From NCBI GenBank assembly GCA_011171075.1, contig DUFD01000012.1:1-45018 (forward strand): a stretch of 45,018 bases of DNA. Direction: 5' to 3'. The notes beneath the pieces were generated by a model, which worked only from the letters and a program-made list of their open reading frames with translations, was not told the origin of the DNA and made no database searches. This document shows, piece by piece, positions 1-7,704 of the stretch. Positions within the stretch are counted from its first letter, which is position 1, and each line of letters opens with the position of its first letter. This stretch comes from Dehalococcoidia bacterium. GTDB taxonomy: Bacteria; Chloroflexota; Dehalococcoidia; Dehalococcoidales; Fen-1064. Both the position numbers and the translations under genes were made by a program.

Positions 1-590
1 ATCTCGCGGGCGGTCTCGATGACAATCTCCGGCTTATGCCGGGCGAATTCCTCCGGGTTGTCGGCCTCACTACCGACGGGGTAACTGACCGGCTCCACGA
101 GGAAGGGTATGTCATACTTGATGCACTCTTCGGCTACCGTCCTGACGATGCCTAGCTGCCTGCTGGCCAGTTCTTCTAGGTCGGGTCGGTAATACACGAG
201 TATTTTCACCGCCGAGGCACCCATCCGCTTGATTTTTTCGACACCCCATCCCTCGAGCAGCTCGGTGACACGGTGCTCTCTGCTGCCGCTGTATCCGGTG
301 GCCTCGATGCTGACGAGGAGTCCGGTGGTGCCGGGGAGAGCCCCCCGACTGATGCACTGGGAGGCGCCGAACAGGGGGTCAATCAGTACGGCAGTGGCAA
401 TCGGGGCGAAGGTAGAGCACAACTCCAGCTTACGCTTTACCATTTCATCATAGCCTACCGACTGAGGGTCAGCCGGATTAATCATGTTGCGGAAAGACCC
501 GCGGTGGTCCATGGCACAGATAGTGAGTATTCCATCCGGGCTGGCTATCTGCTGCAGACCCCTTAGTTTGCCAATTGTTAACCGCTCCAT
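1..590 (-). CDS. LacD-type class I aldolase (tagatose-bisphosphate / sulfofructose-phosphate aldolase family), partial
   Basis: An open frame of about 196 codons runs on the minus strand from ATG at 590 to the window edge without a stop, so the C-terminus is missing. The product resembles the LacD/YihT family of TIM-barrel aldolases, which cleave phosphorylated ketoses through a lysine Schiff base. Visible family-like motifs are AMDHRGS near residue 27, LIDPLFG in the middle, TGLLVSIEATGY, and AVKILVYYRPD, whose Lys lies where the Schiff-base lysine is expected. No Shine-Dalgarno sequence precedes the ATG, and a good promoter sits so close upstream that the mRNA is probably leaderless. The family is fairly sure; whether the substrate is tagatose-1,6-bisphosphate, a sulfosugar phosphate or another sugar cannot be told from this fragment. 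Confidence 0.7.
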   Translation of the reverse strand, partial: MERLTIGKLRGLQQIASPDGILTICAMDHRGSFRNMINPADPQSVGYDEMVKRKLELCSTFAPIATAVLIDPLFGASQCISRGALPGTTGLLVSIEATGYSGSREHRVTELLEGWGVEKIKRMGASAVKILVYYRPDLEELASRQLGIVRTVAEECIKYDIPFLVEPVSYPVGSEADNPEEFARHKPEIVIETARE

Positions 591-597
591 AATTGAT

Positions 598-626
598 ATT
601 ATGGACTAAAAGGGACACTCAATCAA
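598..626 (-). promoter_or_regulatory. Promoter for the LacD-type gene, leaderless
   Basis: On the minus strand TTGATT (621-626) and CATAAT (598-603) are separated by 17 bases. The expected transcription start lies at about 590-592, which is the ATG itself, so a leaderless transcript is inferred. Confidence 0.5.
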
Positions 627-654
627 TACAAAGACTCATGTATTAATTACATAT

Positions 655-683
655 TTGTCATCCTTGTAATCGTGGGATATAAT
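655..683 (+). promoter_or_regulatory. Sigma-70-type promoter for plsC-ispH
   Basis: TTGTCA (655-660), a 17-base spacer and a perfect TATAAT (678-683) precede plsC. The predicted start at about 690 leaves a short leader containing an AGGTGA ribosome-binding site at 705-710. Confidence 0.6.
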
Positions 684-716
684 CGGTCATAAATTATACT
701 CTACAGGTGATGTTGA

Positions 717-1364
717 TTGGGTGTGCACTGGATTTATCGGGTCAGTAATCCAGCAGTGAGGATGATGCTGTTTCTCCTTAGTCGCTGGGAGGTTGAGGGG
801 AAGGAGAACGTTCCTCGTGAAGGGCCGCTCCTCGTGGTTGCCAACCATATGACCAACCTTGACCCGCCGTTACTCAGTGTCAGTCTGGGGCGGTACGCGA
901 TGTTTATGGCCAAGGAGGGACTGTTTCGTACGAAACTTTCGAACTATTTCATACGGGGTCTGGGAGGGTTTCCGGTACGCCGCGAACGGATGCAGCGGGA
1001 AGCACTGATTGCCGCCGAACAGGTCCTCAACAATGGTTATGCCCTTTGTATATTTCCCGAAGGTATGAGGAGCCGGACCGCTCAATTACGACAGGCCTTC
1101 CCCGGGGCGGCTATGATAGCGATACGTACCGGTGTTCCCATTCTGCCGGCAGCGATTACCGGTACGGAGACTGTCAAGGGTGCAGTCTGGTTGCGACGCC
1201 CCCGGCTTACCGTTACTTTTGGCCAGCCGTTCCAACTGCCGCCACCTGCGGGAAATAATAATCGCGATAAATGTGCCGAGTACATAATGGAGCGTATCGC
1301 TGAGCTTCTTCCGCCGGAATACAGGGGCGTTTATGCGAATACAGGGACCGAACAGGCGACATGA
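717..1364 (+). CDS. plsC: 1-acyl-sn-glycerol-3-phosphate acyltransferase (PlsC family)
   Basis: This 215-residue protein is a PlsC/LPLAT acyltransferase, which adds the second acyl chain to lysophosphatidic acid at the membrane. The catalytic NHxxxxD motif is seen at residues 43-49 (NHMTNLD) and the substrate-binding FPEGxRS motif at 113-119. The length is usual for the family. The chosen start is TTG at 717, because AGGTGA at 705-710 is well placed for it; no ATG near it fits the conserved N-terminus. The last four bases overlap the ATG of ispH (ATGA), so the two are translationally coupled. The acyl donor (acyl-ACP, acyl-CoA or acyl-phosphate) cannot be read from the sequence. Confidence 0.88.
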   Translation: MGVHWIYRVSNPAVRMMLFLLSRWEVEGKENVPREGPLLVVANHMTNLDPPLLSVSLGRYAMFMAKEGLFRTKLSNYFIRGLGGFPVRRERMQREALIAAEQVLNNGYALCIFPEGMRSRTAQLRQAFPGAAMIAIRTGVPILPAAITGTETVKGAVWLRRPRLTVTFGQPFQLPPPAGNNNRDKCAEYIMERIAELLPPEYRGVYANTGTEQAT

Positions 1365-2224
1365 CAGTCACGATTGAGAAGGCGGCGGGGACCGTGTTCT
1401 GTTTCGGGGTCAAGAGGGCAATCGATATCCTGGAGAAAGTTGCCGGTGAGCGTGGCACGGTCGAGACACTGGGTCCGGTTGTCCATAACAAGCAGGTCGT
1501 GCAGAGGCTGGCAGAGATTGGCGTCAGGGTGGCCAGAGATGTCGATGATATCAGGGGCGACACCGTGGCTACCGGTGCTCATGGTATCAGTCCCCAGGTG
1601 GAAGACGAGATTCGTGCCCGGAACATTCAGATAGTCAATACCACCTACTGTCCCTTCGTACGACGTGCCCAGCTGGTAGCTGCCAGGCTGGTGAAGGCAG
1701 GCTTTTTCGTAATCGTCTACGGCGATGCCGAGCATCCCGAAGTGAAGGGCATTCTTGGCTGGGCCAGTGGTAACGGCATGGCGACGCTGGACGAGAATGC
1801 CGTTGCCAGGCTCAGTCCTCTGCCTCGACGTCTGGGAGTCCTTGCCCAGACAACTCAGATACCGGCTAACTTCTCTGAGTTCGCTAAGAAGCTGATTGAT
1901 TCCGTGTTTGTCAGGGACTCAGAGCTGCGTATTATTGATACTATCTGCCATGACATTAGAAAACGGCAGTCGGCAGCGCTGGAGCTGGCTAACAGGGTGG
2001 GACTGATGCTGGTCATCGGTGACCATACAAGCGCCAATACGAACCGCCTCGCTGAGCTCTGTTCACTGGCGACCACGACCTATCTGATCGAGACTGCCGA
2101 TGATATCCAGCCGGGCTGGCTTGAGGGGTGCTCCAGTATCGGGCTTGCCGGTGGGGCATCCACCGCCGACCAGACAATCGAGGATGTGGTGGCCAGGCTG
2201 AAGGAACTTACCGGAAGCTCATAG
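1361..2224 (+). CDS. ispH: 4-hydroxy-3-methylbut-2-enyl diphosphate reductase
   Basis: IspH is the [4Fe-4S] enzyme of the last step of the MEP isoprenoid pathway, reducing HMBPP to IPP and DMAPP. The three cluster cysteines are all present: C14 (VFCFGV), C97 (TYCPFV) and C196 (TICHDI). The substrate-binding histidines are visible in VVHNK (H42), GAHG (H74) and AEHPEV (H125). The length of 287 residues is normal. The ATG overlaps the plsC stop, and this pairing of membrane-lipid and isoprenoid genes gives a small lipid operon. The 3' end overlaps the convergent acyl-CoA dehydrogenase gene by six bases (2219-2224). Confidence 0.95.
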   Translation: MTVTIEKAAGTVFCFGVKRAIDILEKVAGERGTVETLGPVVHNKQVVQRLAEIGVRVARDVDDIRGDTVATGAHGISPQVEDEIRARNIQIVNTTYCPFVRRAQLVAARLVKAGFFVIVYGDAEHPEVKGILGWASGNGMATLDENAVARLSPLPRRLGVLAQTTQIPANFSEFAKKLIDSVFVRDSELRIIDTICHDIRKRQSAALELANRVGLMLVIGDHTSANTNRLAELCSLATTTYLIETADDIQPGWLEGCSSIGLAGGASTADQTIEDVVARLKELTGSS

Positions 2225-3352
2225 GCCCATCTGCTGGGCGACTGTTTCACGGTGATAATCGCCATCACCGAAGCTTAATTGCGCTGCCTTACCCCGCTTC
2301 GTGTAGAACTGCAAATCGTGGTCGATGGTGCAGCCGATAGCACCGTGAATCTGATGTGCCAGGGTAACAACCCTTTCGTAAGCCTCGCCCGCCCATGCCT
2401 TGGCGATAGCTATCTCACTGTGACAGGGTAGCCCTGCGCTCAGCATCCAGGCCGCCTGATAGGTACAGAACCGGGTGCTGTCAACATCGGTGGCCATATC
2501 GGCGCAGTAGTGCTGGATGACCTGGAAACTGCCAATCGGGCGGTCGAACTGGTGTCTCTCCTTAGCGTAATCGAGTGTCATCTCCAGTACTCGTTGCAGC
2601 CCTCCTACGAGGTCGCAACATCTGGCAACGGCACCACGCTCGATTATCCGCCTTACTATTGCCCAGCCTTTGCCGACTTGCCCCAGTATATTATCTTTGG
2701 GGACTCTAACTCCGTCGAAGACCACCTCAAACAGCTTGTCTCCAGATATCGTTTTCAGGGCGGAATGGTTCAGTCCGGGGCTGGACGCTTCCACGATGAA
2801 GACGGTGAGCCCCTCTTCGGGGTTGACCGACTGCTCCGTGCGGGCAACGCACAGTAGATGGTCGGCCACGTGGGCATCTGGTACAAAGAGCTTGGTACCT
2901 TCAATAACGTACGCGTCACCGTCGGTGGTGGCGGTAGTCGCGATTGAGGCGGCGTCGTACCAGGCGTTGACCTCGTTCAGGGCAAGGGTGAAGATGGACC
3001 TGCCACTGGCGATATCAGGCAGGTACTTCTGTTTCTGCGTATCGCTGCCGGCATCCAGGATAGTGAAACCACCGAGGATTACGCTCGAAAAGAAAGGACC
3101 GGGCAGGCAGGCCCGTCCCATCTCTTCCAGCAGTATCGCCAGGTCGATGAATCCCATGCCGCTACCGCCGTAGCTTTCGGGTAAGGCCAGCCCCATCCAG
3201 CCGAGCCCGGCCATCTCCTGCCACAGCTCCGGAGTATAGCCTTTCTCGTCCACCTCCATCTCACGGACGAGTGTCTTGGGGCATTTATCCTCCAGAAAGT
3301 CCCGGGCTGATGTCCTCAGCATTTCCTGTTCTTCAGAAAGGTTGAAGTCCAT
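2219..3352 (-). CDS. Acyl-CoA dehydrogenase family protein, atypical (possible subunit of a heteromeric enzyme)
   Basis: This 377-residue flavoprotein has the full acyl-CoA dehydrogenase (ACAD) fold: an N-terminal helical domain starting with LSEEQ, a middle beta domain, and a C-terminal helical domain with the RHQFDRPIGSFQ motif. The usual C-terminal YEG-x-x-E catalytic stretch is replaced by LSFGDGDYHRE, so the glutamate base of the medium-chain type is missing. The N-terminal part, with a CLPGPFFSS stretch, reminds me of the smaller subunits of alpha2-beta2 ACADs such as the mycobacterial FadE27/FadE29 type; this is inference. It is the last gene of the minus-strand run starting at 7250, six bases after the dehydratase-like gene. 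Substrate unknown. Confidence 0.85.
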   Translation of the reverse strand: MDFNLSEEQEMLRTSARDFLEDKCPKTLVREMEVDEKGYTPELWQEMAGLGWMGLALPESYGGSGMGFIDLAILLEEMGRACLPGPFFSSVILGGFTILDAGSDTQKQKYLPDIASGRSIFTLALNEVNAWYDAASIATTATTDGDAYVIEGTKLFVPDAHVADHLLCVARTEQSVNPEEGLTVFIVEASSPGLNHSALKTISGDKLFEVVFDGVRVPKDNILGQVGKGWAIVRRIIERGAVARCCDLVGGLQRVLEMTLDYAKERHQFDRPIGSFQVIQHYCADMATDVDSTRFCTYQAAWMLSAGLPCHSEIAIAKAWAGEAYERVVTLAHQIHGAIGCTIDHDLQFYTKRGKAAQLSFGDGDYHRETVAQQMGL

Positions 3353-3358
3353 ATCTAT

Positions 3359-4801
3359 TTACCTCTCTTCCTTTTCATTGATACCGGCCAGTTTTTTAGC
3401 CAGCCTCTTTTTCGGTTCAAGGTCTGTATCACGCAGTAACGTCATCCGGTGCGCTTCGGGAGAGCCACCGCCGTGGATGTTGGAGACAATGTCCCTCGTC
3501 TCGAAGGCCAGCTTCTCGATGAGACGGAACATGCGCATCCTGTCCTCGACGGGCACGTCGGCGGCCCCCTTCAGGTACTTTTCGATGAAGTGACCGATTT
3601 CCGGATTTTGCAGGTCTCTCTCGGAGGGCAGGTCAGCGACAAAGCCTCCGGCGATGTCCACCAGTAGACGGAGTACTTCATGATATTCCTGGCCTTCGTA
3701 TAGTTTGGAGGTGTTGGCAAGGACACTATCGACCAAATATATACCGGAGTCACTTGGCATGGCCTCGATAGAGGCTGCCAGACAGCAGCCGTACATTGTC
3801 TCGACCGTCTTTATCATCTCTACCAGCTTGGCGTTGATGTGCGAGGCGTTGGATACCCCGTTGTATTCGGCGATGGTGGCGGCTGCGCCAATGATTACAT
3901 CACCCACGCCACACTTACAGCCGCCGTGCGAGTGGCGATGGTAGCTCCCGAACCTTCTCACCATCGGGCCGGCGAATTCGTACTCTCCGCAGAGGAACAC
4001 CCTTTTCCACGGTATAAAAACGTCATTGAAGATGACCATCGGGCAGAACTTGCTGAAGTCGACATTGCCGAGGTCAATCCCTTCCAGTGCCCTTGCTTCG
4101 AGCGTACCCCGTCCGTAGATGTGGATTACATTTTCCGTATCGGCCGGCAGGGCAAAGCAAACGGCGTAGTCCTTATCATCCTCTCGCATCTCCCGTGAGG
4201 GCATAATCAGCCCCTCGTTGGCACACAATGACCCGCTCTGGTGTGCCTTGGCACCGCGGACAATGATGCCGTCTCTGGTTCGGTCGACGACTCGCAGGTA
4301 CATGTCCGGGTCGGGCTGTGCTGATGGGCGCAGCGAGCGGTCTCCCTTGACATCGGTAACTCCGCTCCAGACGACGAGGTCGTTCTTCTGGACGTGCTTA
4401 AGGTAATCAAGGAACCGCTGGTAGTAGGTGGTGCCGTGTCTGGCATCTACCTCGTAGGTTGTTACCCCGACGGCATTCAGGGCATCCAGCCCGGTGCAGC
4501 GCATATAGCAGGTACCCGTCCGCTGTGAGAGGAACTTGAGCATTTTAACCTTGGTCAGCAGGTCGTCGGTGCTCTCATAGAGCCTGGTGAAACGACTGAC
4601 CTCCTCACCGATAAGGTCGGAGTGGGCTACCAGCAGTTTGCGGCCCTCCGGGTCATGGGCGAGGGCATAAGTCTGGGCCACCGCGGCTACCTGCCCTTTT
4701 ATCAGCGGGTGAGCGGTGAAATCAGCCACCTTATCGCCAAGGACGTAGGCTGCAGGACTCATCTGGCGGAGACTGTCATAATACTGCTCAGCAGTCCTCA
4801 T
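3359..4801 (-). CDS. 4-hydroxybutyryl-CoA dehydratase-like protein (AbfD/HpaB superfamily)
   Basis: This 480-residue protein belongs to the HpaB/AbfD flavoprotein superfamily. AbfD dehydrates 4-hydroxybutyryl-CoA to crotonyl-CoA through a ketyl radical, using FAD and a [4Fe-4S] cluster held by three Cys and one His. The pattern is present: C98 and C102 (TGTCYMRC), H288 and C295 (HRHSHGGC). The His-Cys spacing of seven and the CxxxC spacing agree with the Clostridium enzyme (C99, C103, H292, C299). This argues against a plain oxygen-dependent HpaB monooxygenase, which lacks the cluster. The flavin-binding stretch around AKAHQSG (residues 184-190) is also recognisable. It sits between a LarA-like gene (26 bases upstream) and an ACAD gene (6 bases downstream), so it probably acts in an acyl-CoA pathway. 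The actual hydroxyacyl-CoA substrate is unknown. Confidence 0.85.
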   Translation of the reverse strand: MRTAEQYYDSLRQMSPAAYVLGDKVADFTAHPLIKGQVAAVAQTYALAHDPEGRKLLVAHSDLIGEEVSRFTRLYESTDDLLTKVKMLKFLSQRTGTCYMRCTGLDALNAVGVTTYEVDARHGTTYYQRFLDYLKHVQKNDLVVWSGVTDVKGDRSLRPSAQPDPDMYLRVVDRTRDGIIVRGAKAHQSGSLCANEGLIMPSREMREDDKDYAVCFALPADTENVIHIYGRGTLEARALEGIDLGNVDFSKFCPMVIFNDVFIPWKRVFLCGEYEFAGPMVRRFGSYHRHSHGGCKCGVGDVIIGAAATIAEYNGVSNASHINAKLVEMIKTVETMYGCCLAASIEAMPSDSGIYLVDSVLANTSKLYEGQEYHEVLRLLVDIAGGFVADLPSERDLQNPEIGHFIEKYLKGAADVPVEDRMRMFRLIEKLAFETRDIVSNIHGGGSPEAHRMTLLRDTDLEPKKRLAKKLAGINEKEER

Positions 4802-4827
4802 ATACTATCTCTCATATCTGTGATTAG

Positions 4828-6066
4828 TCAGGCGCAGTACTGGATTTCAGCATTGGGGTAGACCGTAACCTTTGTATCGTCTTTATGGGAAGAAAGGAGT
4901 TCGAGAACGTCGTCCCAGCTGTGTTTGAATATGACTTTGTCCGATTCACCGAACCAGCTCCGGCTGGCTAAATCGGGGTACTCCGAGAAGACAATCAGGC
5001 GGTTAACGTGCGGTGGCACCCTGGCCCCCTGCCGCAGCGGGGCAAAGCTGGTGTTGCCGAAGGTGCCCAGCAGGTAATGGGTGACCTGCCCGTCCGGGGC
5101 GTTGGCGATGAGGACGATATCGCCGCCGGGGGCCACAGAGCCGTAGGCGATGGCCGCCCCGATAAAGCCCTCGTTGGCCTTGGCAAATGTATTGGAGATG
5201 ACGATGTCCTGACCCTCGGCGCGGGGTGTCAGGTAGTGGTCTTTGGCTGCCTGGACCGCCGCCAGGTACGATGGTTCCAGCGCTCCCGAGAAAACGGCCG
5301 TCGTCTCTCCCCACATATTGATAAGGCAATTAATCATAACGTCCAGTCCGGCCAGTCGGGCGGCCTCCTCGACGTCCATTCGCATTGGATTTTCTTCGAA
5401 AATCCCCATACCGACAATGCGGTGCTCGCGGGACTGTCTGGCTGTCTCGTAGAAAGAGTCGTGGTTCTGGCGGGTGGTCTCAAAGGAGGTCACGCCAGGG
5501 AGGATTATCTTGCCGCCGCCGCCGAAACCGTTCATCGGGTGGGGAACCACCGAGCCAATGGCAATCTTGAGGTTGCACTTCATTACCTCTTCATTGATGT
5601 AGACCTCGGTGCCGTAGGTCTTTGTCGTGCCGACGTGTATGCAGTTTCCGAATGCATTGTGGTTATAGACCGGAAAACGGGCCATTGCCTCCTCACCGAG
5701 CTTCTTGGCGAAGTGCTCCCGGGTATATGTTCCGTGGCAGCCGAGGGCGCAGATAAGCCTAATCTGGTCGTCGGAAATACCGGCGGCAGCCAACTCCGAG
5801 AGCACGGCAGGCAGGATGTCGTACGTTCTTGTAGCGCGGGTCATGTCATCGAAGATAATGACGACCTGCTCTTTGCCTCTGGCCAGTTCCCTGATGGATG
5901 GTGTACCAATGGTATCCGCCACCGCCGCCTCTATCTGTTCGGGTGTCAGTGCGGGTAGATTGTAACCGGCCATATTATGGGTCTCGACCTGCCAGCTGTC
6001 AGGTAGTGGCAGAACCAGTTCCCTGACGCCGTACCAGGCAAGCTGTGGTAGTTTCAAGTCGTTCAT
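4828..6066 (-). CDS. LarA-family nickel-pincer enzyme (lactate racemase-like)
   Basis: The 412-residue protein is a LarA-type enzyme (DUF2088 fold). LarA racemises 2-hydroxy acids by hydride transfer to a nickel-pincer nucleotide tethered to a lysine. The catalytic set is conserved: H111 (LGCHGTYT), H176 (VVPHPMNGFGGGGK), K186 as the tether lysine, and H202 (QNHDSF). The spacings match Lactiplantibacillus LarA H108, H174, K184 and H200. The start is ATG at 6066, which has AGGAG upstream and follows the previous stop by 11 bases; a longer in-frame extension to 6207 would run deep into the preceding gene. The cofactor-making genes larB, larC and larE are not in the window. Family members act on several alpha-hydroxy acids, so lactate is not assured. 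Confidence 0.87.
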   Translation of the reverse strand: MNDLKLPQLAWYGVRELVLPLPDSWQVETHNMAGYNLPALTPEQIEAAVADTIGTPSIRELARGKEQVVIIFDDMTRATRTYDILPAVLSELAAAGISDDQIRLICALGCHGTYTREHFAKKLGEEAMARFPVYNHNAFGNCIHVGTTKTYGTEVYINEEVMKCNLKIAIGSVVPHPMNGFGGGGKIILPGVTSFETTRQNHDSFYETARQSREHRIVGMGIFEENPMRMDVEEAARLAGLDVMINCLINMWGETTAVFSGALEPSYLAAVQAAKDHYLTPRAEGQDIVISNTFAKANEGFIGAAIAYGSVAPGGDIVLIANAPDGQVTHYLLGTFGNTSFAPLRQGARVPPHVNRLIVFSEYPDLASRSWFGESDKVIFKHSWDDVLELLSSHKDDTKVTVYPNAEIQYCA

Positions 6067-6077
6067 GCGTTCTCCTG

Positions 6078-7250
6078 CTATTCGGACGGTAGACCGAGTC
6101 CACGGGTCGCCACGATGTTTTTCAACACTTCGGTGGTACCTGCCTGGAGGCTGTAACCCTTCGACCCCAGGTAAGAGTGCGGGGCCATGCCCAGAATCGG
6201 TGCCCATTTCGACTCAGTGAGCAACTGGCCGTACTGGCCCAGGATTTCAGTAGCGATACTGGCAAGACGCTGTTCGAAGGTGGTGCAGTAGGCCTTAGCC
6301 ATGGCAGCCTCTACATTGGGGGCACGCCCTTCCTCTATGACTAGTACCACGCGGTAGGAAAGCAGGCGGCCTGCCTCAAACTCAATCTGGAGCCGTGCTA
6401 GTTTCTGGCGGATATGCGGGTCTTTGCACAGCGGTACCCCGTTTTTCTTCGTTTCTTTGGTGAACTGAATCAGGGCGTCAAACAGGGGGTAGTTACCCAT
6501 GATACGCTCCAGCCCGGCCCTTTCGTAGTCAAGCTGGTTGAGTATCTGATAGAAGCCGCGGTTCTTCTCGCCAATCAGGTACTTCTTGGGCACGCGGACA
6601 TTGTCGTAAAAGACCTCCCCCCAGGCTTCACTGCCGGTAATATCGATTGTCGGCTGGATGGTGATTCCCGGAAGGCTGGCGTCGATGATAAACTCGCTGA
6701 TGCCGCGGTGCTTTGGGGCATCCTGGTCGGTACGGGCTACCAGATAGACATGAGTCATGAATCCGGCACAGCTGGTCCACATCTTCTGGCCGGTGATTAC
6801 ATAGTCGTCTCCGTCCTCGACGGCTCTGGTCCGGAGCGATGCCAGGTCGGAACCGGCCTCCGGTTCGCTCATCCCCAAGCCGACGTAGGCCTCTCCCTTC
6901 AGAATCTTGGGCAGGAACTCTTCCTGCAGTTCTTCTGTGCCATAGGCCATTATGGCACGGCCTATCTGGCGGTCGGCAAACCAGTGACAGGCGGCGGGAG
7001 CCCCGTAGCGGAGCATTTCCTCGGTGAGGATGAGGCGGTCGATATCACTCCGACCCTGACCTCCGTATTCCTTCGGCCACGCTAGGCCAATCCAGCCACG
7101 GGCGGCCACCTTTTTGGTGAATTCGGGAGAGTAGCCCTGTATCCAGCCATCGCACATCGGCTGGAACGTCCCGTTACTAATCTCACCCTCGAGGAAGTCG
7201 CGTACCTCCTGACGGAATGCGTCCTGCTCCGATGTAAATTGAAAGTCCAT
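6078..7250 (-). CDS. Acyl-CoA dehydrogenase family protein (FadE-type large subunit-like)
   Basis: This is a 390-residue acyl-CoA dehydrogenase, an FAD enzyme that introduces a 2,3 double bond into acyl-CoA. Typical motifs are WPKEYGG near residue 59, MSEPEAGSDLAS (flavin and substrate contact), TGQKMWTS, and RVPKKYLIGE. At the C-terminus the catalytic YEGxxE motif is replaced by AGTTEV, as in many FadE-type enzymes, so the base would have to come from elsewhere. It is the first long gene of the ACAD-LarA-dehydratase-ACAD run; together with the ACAD at 2219-3352 it may form a heteromeric dehydrogenase (inference). Start ATG at 7250. Confidence 0.88.
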   Translation of the reverse strand: MDFQFTSEQDAFRQEVRDFLEGEISNGTFQPMCDGWIQGYSPEFTKKVAARGWIGLAWPKEYGGQGRSDIDRLILTEEMLRYGAPAACHWFADRQIGRAIMAYGTEELQEEFLPKILKGEAYVGLGMSEPEAGSDLASLRTRAVEDGDDYVITGQKMWTSCAGFMTHVYLVARTDQDAPKHRGISEFIIDASLPGITIQPTIDITGSEAWGEVFYDNVRVPKKYLIGEKNRGFYQILNQLDYERAGLERIMGNYPLFDALIQFTKETKKNGVPLCKDPHIRQKLARLQIEFEAGRLLSYRVVLVIEEGRAPNVEAAMAKAYCTTFEQRLASIATEILGQYGQLLTESKWAPILGMAPHSYLGSKGYSLQAGTTEVLKNIVATRGLGLPSE

Positions 7251-7302
7251 CCCTGTTGACTCCTCAGTACAGTAATCGATTGTGCCTGATTAGCTTGTCT
7301 AA

Positions 7303-7530
7303 CTAAATTGCCAGGCAGGTCACAGTTCGGGAAATGCCGCCTATCGGGTGAATAATCTGGGTAATGATATCACCAATCTGGTTCAGGGTTTCTGCCTCTA
7401 CTATGGCAATGATGTCATAGGGGCCGGTGACGAGGTCAACTGATTTCACACCTTCTAATCCCTTCATCTGGGCAGCAATCTCCCTGGTCCTGCCTACCAT
7501 CGTCTCAATCAGAATAAAGGCCTTTGACAT
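7303..7530 (-). CDS. Stand-alone RAM-domain protein (Lrp/AsnC effector-binding domain)
   Basis: The 75-residue product is a single alpha-beta RAM domain like the C-terminal half of Lrp/AsnC regulators, without the helix-turn-helix half. Seen motifs are MSKAFILIET at the N-terminus, the VKSVDLVTGPYDIIAIVEA core and the IIHPIGGISRTVTCLAI end. Such free RAM domains bind amino acids or similar ligands and oligomerise. The start at 7530 is fixed by AGGAGGTGG ten bases upstream; the frame continues further upstream only without a binding site. A TATAAT-like -10 box lies at 594-599 of the 7500 block (7594-7599), and a GGGGCA/TGCCCC hairpin could form in the leader. It lies 52 bases before the ACAD operon on the same strand and could regulate it, which is untested. 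Confidence 0.75.
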   Translation of the reverse strand: MSKAFILIETMVGRTREIAAQMKGLEGVKSVDLVTGPYDIIAIVEAETLNQIGDIITQIIHPIGGISRTVTCLAI

Positions 7531-7704
7531 GATAGAATCCACCTCCTGTAGATTAGGAATATTCCCTGAGGGGCAATCTCGCAATTCTGCCCCATTATAC
7601 TCCAAATCACCATGCCGTTTCACTTTTCGGGTGGGGCAGGCCAGTTTTCTCCGGGAACTGGTCTCATATATTTATTTCCTTCCGGCGGTTATCTGATTGT
7701 TTCA

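Noticed and set aside
3359-4801. A 4-hydroxyphenylacetate 3-monooxygenase (HpaB).
   Set aside because: The three Cys and one His of the dehydratase [4Fe-4S] site are all conserved, and the window otherwise points to anaerobic life.
5008-5958. A 316-codon frame on plus opposite the LarA-like gene.
   Set aside because: The minus frame has all LarA catalytic motifs and operon spacing; the plus frame is an antisense shadow of a GC-rich gene.
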